Assembly: GCF_030849025.1 (NCBI RefSeq)
Contig: NZ_CP118224.1
Span: 790,001-854,000, forward strand
DNA: 64,000 nucleotides
Origin: Oceanimonas pelagia
GTDB lineage: Bacteria; Pseudomonadota; Gammaproteobacteria; Enterobacterales; Aeromonadaceae
Reading direction: 5' to 3'
Positions 61,775-64,000 of this stretch are shown one piece after another (the first letter of the stretch is position 1; each line of letters starts with the position of its first letter). Position numbers and translations under genes: made by a program. The notes beneath the pieces are model-generated. The model ran no database searches, was not told the origin of the DNA, and saw only the letters and a program-made list of their open reading frames with translations.

Positions 61775-63682
61775 ATGACTCTGTACCGGCAACTTCTGCT
61801 TACCATGCTGCTGCTGTTTGCCCTGCTGTTTGTGTCGGCCTATTCGGTGCAGTTCAGCTCCACCCGCAGTTATCTGGCCCAGCAGCAGGAATTCATGGTC
61901 ATTAATACCGTTACCTCCCTGGGGCTGGCATTAACCCCCTATCTGGAAAACGACGATGCCGTGGGTGCCGAGTCGGTGATCAACGCCCTGTTCGACGGCG
62001 GCTACTACCGCAAGGTGGAGCTGCGGCTGCTGGCCAGCAATAAAACCATTACCCGGGAAAACACCGCCCCCCCGCAGCGGGTGCCGGCCTGGTTTACCGA
62101 TCTCGACCTGTTTGAGGGAGGGCATCACCAGGCGGTGCTCACTTCGGGCTGGCTGCAACTGGGCCAGTTGTATGTGGAAGGGCACACTGGCCATGCCTAT
62201 TACCAGCTGTGGCGGGGCATGAGCCGGCTGGCCACCTGGTTTGCCGTGAGTTTTGTGCTGGTGTGGGCCTTGCTGGTGCTGGCCCTGCGTCATTTGCTCA
62301 AGCCGCTGCACAGCATAGAGGAGCAGGCGCGGGAAATTGAACAGCACCATTTTGGCAAGACCATTCCGCTGCCGGCCACCCGTGAGCTCAGGCAGGTGGT
62401 GTCGGCCATCAACGGCATGTCGGGCAAGCTTGAGGCCCAGTTTCAGGAGCAGGCCGCCGAGGCCGAGCGGCTGCGCCACCGGGCCTTTATGGACGATACC
62501 TCGGGGTTGGGCAACCGGGCCTGGCTGATGGCCCAGAGCCAGGGCTGGCTGGGCGACGGACGGGGTGGCGCCGTGGTGCTGGTGTCGGCCCGGGTGCTGG
62601 ACTGGCTGTATCGTGACGAAGGCTTTGAGGTGCGGGATCAGATGATTCGAGTGATTGGCAAAAACCTGCGCCAGCTGTGCCGGGATCATGGTGAGCATGT
62701 GCTGGCGCGCATTTCGGCCACCGAATACGCCATGCTGGTGAGCGAGTCGGATCCGGCCACCCTGAAGCAACTGGGAGAGGCCATTAACCGGCAGATTGCC
62801 GAGCTGGTCAAGGATCCGGAAGACGATCGGGAGATCTCGGTGGTGGGCATTGCCCTGGTGCAGCCCGGCGACGAAATCGGCCGCCTGCTGACCCGGGCCG
62901 ACCATGCCCTTAACCGGGCCCACATGAATGAAACCGGTGTGGTGGTGGAGGCCCACCAGCAGCGCGAACGGCTGGGCCGGCTGCAGTGGAAGCAGTTGCT
63001 GGAGGAGGCTCTGGAGCACGACGGCTTTGAGCTCAGCGCCCAGGCGGTGATGGGCTTTCAGGGCGAACGCTACCATGAAGAGGTGTTTGTCAGCATACGC
63101 CGGGAAGGCATCGCCTATGGCGCCGACAATTTTCTGCCGGTGGCCGAGCAGTTTGGCCTGGGAGAACGGCTGGATCTGCACGTGGTGGCCCGGGCCCTGC
63201 GCATGCTGGAAGGCCGGCCGGAGCTGAAACTGGCGGTGAATTTAACGCGCCAGAGCTGCCATCAGGACGGTTTCTGGCGCAAGCTGTTTCAGATCCTGGA
63301 GCGTTACGAGTCGGTACGGGACCGGCTGTTGCTGGAGCTGCCGGAAAGCGCCTTTGCCGTTGGCTGGGAACGGCTGATCGCCCCGCTGGCGGGGCTCAAG
63401 GTGGAGTGGGGAGTGGATCATTTCGGGCGCCATTTCGATCTGCTGGTGCACCTGGGCCAGCTCAGGCCGAAATACGTGAAGCTGGATCAGGGCTACACCA
63501 GCCAGGTGCAGCAGCCCGATTACAACGACGCCTTTCTGGCCGCCGTGTGCCGCGCCGCCCACAGCATGGGGGCTTTGACCATTGCCTCCCGGGTGGAAAC
63601 CGGCGAGCAGGTGGAGCGCCTGAAAAGCCTGCACGTGGATGCTTATCAGGGATATGTCAGCCCGCCCGGCCGTCTTTGCTGA
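61775..63682 (+). CDS. lapD: Inside-out c-di-GMP receptor LapD
   Basis: 635 residues. An N-terminal membrane helix (residues 7-25), periplasmic LapD/MoxY output domain, second helix (about 150-170) and HAMP are followed by a degenerate GGDEF domain (RISATEYAML where GGDEF would stand, near 312-320) and a C-terminal EAL-like domain without the catalytic EAL. It therefore binds c-di-GMP but should not make or break it. When bound it sequesters LapG and keeps the adhesin on the surface. Confidence 0.93.
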   Translation: MTLYRQLLLTMLLLFALLFVSAYSVQFSSTRSYLAQQQEFMVINTVTSLGLALTPYLENDDAVGAESVINALFDGGYYRKVELRLLASNKTITRENTAPPQRVPAWFTDLDLFEGGHHQAVLTSGWLQLGQLYVEGHTGHAYYQLWRGMSRLATWFAVSFVLVWALLVLALRHLLKPLHSIEEQAREIEQHHFGKTIPLPATRELRQVVSAINGMSGKLEAQFQEQAAEAERLRHRAFMDDTSGLGNRAWLMAQSQGWLGDGRGGAVVLVSARVLDWLYRDEGFEVRDQMIRVIGKNLRQLCRDHGEHVLARISATEYAMLVSESDPATLKQLGEAINRQIAELVKDPEDDREISVVGIALVQPGDEIGRLLTRADHALNRAHMNETGVVVEAHQQRERLGRLQWKQLLEEALEHDGFELSAQAVMGFQGERYHEEVFVSIRREGIAYGADNFLPVAEQFGLGERLDLHVVARALRMLEGRPELKLAVNLTRQSCHQDGFWRKLFQILERYESVRDRLLLELPESAFAVGWERLIAPLAGLKVEWGVDHFGRHFDLLVHLGQLRPKYVKLDQGYTSQVQQPDYNDAFLAAVCRAAHSMGALTIASRVETGEQVERLKSLHVDAYQGYVSPPGRLC

Positions 63683-63690
63683 CCTAATGG

Positions 63691-63730
63691 AGCGCCCGGG
63701 TACAAGCACCCGGCGCCCAGCTGTTTCGAG
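63691..63730. repeat. 40-bp intergenic repeat, copy 3
   Basis: AGCGCCCGGGTACAAGCACC then CGGCGCCCAGCTGTTTCGAG, starting nine bases after the lapD stop. It matches copies 1 and 2 in length and order with about six changes. Confidence 0.85.
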
Positions 63731-63734
63731 TGAT

Positions 63735-63825
63735 GGGCAGTCCCCGGTTTATCGGGGCAACGGTGTTGCATAAAGCATGATTTACCCGCTTACAGCCGTG
63801 AATAAATCTGCACCTATAAAGCTTG
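63735..63825. repeat. Second intergenic repeat type, copy 2 (diverged)
   Basis: CGGTTTATCGGGGCAACGGT, then GCATGATTTACCCGCTTACAGC, matches the order and spacing of the unit at 49484-49570 but the terminal GTAGGC/GCCTAC ends are decayed. Confidence 0.55.
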
Positions 63826-64000
63826 CATCTCTTTTAACCTCCACCACCATCCCGCTGGGTGCTGGACCTTAAAATCATCCATTTTTTCGAAAGGTATTCT
63901 CCCGTTTTATGCGGGTGGTGGCGATATTTTGTGCAGGATCCATCAGGCATTCCCCCCTAGCCTTAAGGTAAGCGAAGCGGTAACAGGGATGCAGACATGG
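63826..64000 (+). other. Leader region before an unseen gene
   Basis: No frame is complete. The last bases (ACAGGGATGCAGACATGG) hold two ATG codons that may open the next gene; the large Lap adhesin is one possibility, but only a few codons are visible so nothing can be claimed. Confidence 0.25.

Noticed and set aside
63840-64000. c-di-GMP riboswitch before a possible adhesin gene
   Set aside because: The conserved GEMM core bases could not be found in the visible leader.

Overview
The window looks like a gammaproteobacterial chromosome of the Aeromonadales, close to Oceanimonas, Zobellella or Oceanisphaera. The evidence is the ssrA-smpB / ratA-rnfH / bamE / udp / recN / trmO-rcsF neighbourhood, an ANDENYALAA-type tmRNA tag, and a GC-rich core with AT-richer accessory blocks. 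The genus is inference from gene order and protein flavour; no search was run.

Region 1 (1-9.1 kb) handles metals. It has the end of a CopB outer-membrane protein, cupredoxins, a cytochrome c, the Cu(I) ATPase CopA, a DUF2933 protein, a Met-rich periplasmic protein, an HMA-like small protein lacking CxxC and a CusS-type kinase without its regulator. A relic of a membrane-anchor gene follows, then divergent rcnR/rcnA with two G-tract operators between them.

Region 2 (9.2-23.6 kb) is a defence island. It has a tight ATPase-ATPase-HNH cassette (the best candidate for a poorly described system), a lone STAND-like ATPase and three relics of ATPase genes. These are followed by a GmrSD-like DUF262/DUF1524 protein directly upstream of hsdM-hsdS-hsdR, and a frameshifted SLATT-like remnant.

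Region 3 (23.9-32.0 kb) is an integrative-element backbone: YkvA, RadC, an RDF-like protein, a YqaJ nuclease, DUF932, AlpA, an inovirus-Gp2/YfjJ-type protein, an AT-rich orphan gene and a P4-type integrase abutting the 3' side of ssrA. The other end of the element was not found, so the metal and defence genes may all be its cargo.

Region 4 (32.0-38.0 kb) is core: ssrA, smpB, ratA, rnfH, bamE, udp, recN (two LexA boxes), trmO, rcsF.

Region 5 (38.3-55.3 kb) makes surface polysaccharide, probably O antigen. An ops/JUMPstart-like element (RfaH site) is separated from the operon by an ISAs1-family insertion and an IS110 relic. Then come wzy, wzx, three glycosyltransferases, an SDR reductase/epimerase, a PglC-like initiating transferase and a WbpM-type 4,6-dehydratase, followed by an MBL/beta-CASP protein with an early stop codon, galE, pgi and waaL.

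Region 6 (55.5-63.7 kb) is a Lap-type adhesion system: LapB/LapC/LapE type I secretion, an OmpA-like lipoprotein, the LapG protease and the c-di-GMP receptor LapD. The large adhesin itself is not in the window. A family of about 40-bp intergenic repeats follows several stop codons in regions 5 and 6.
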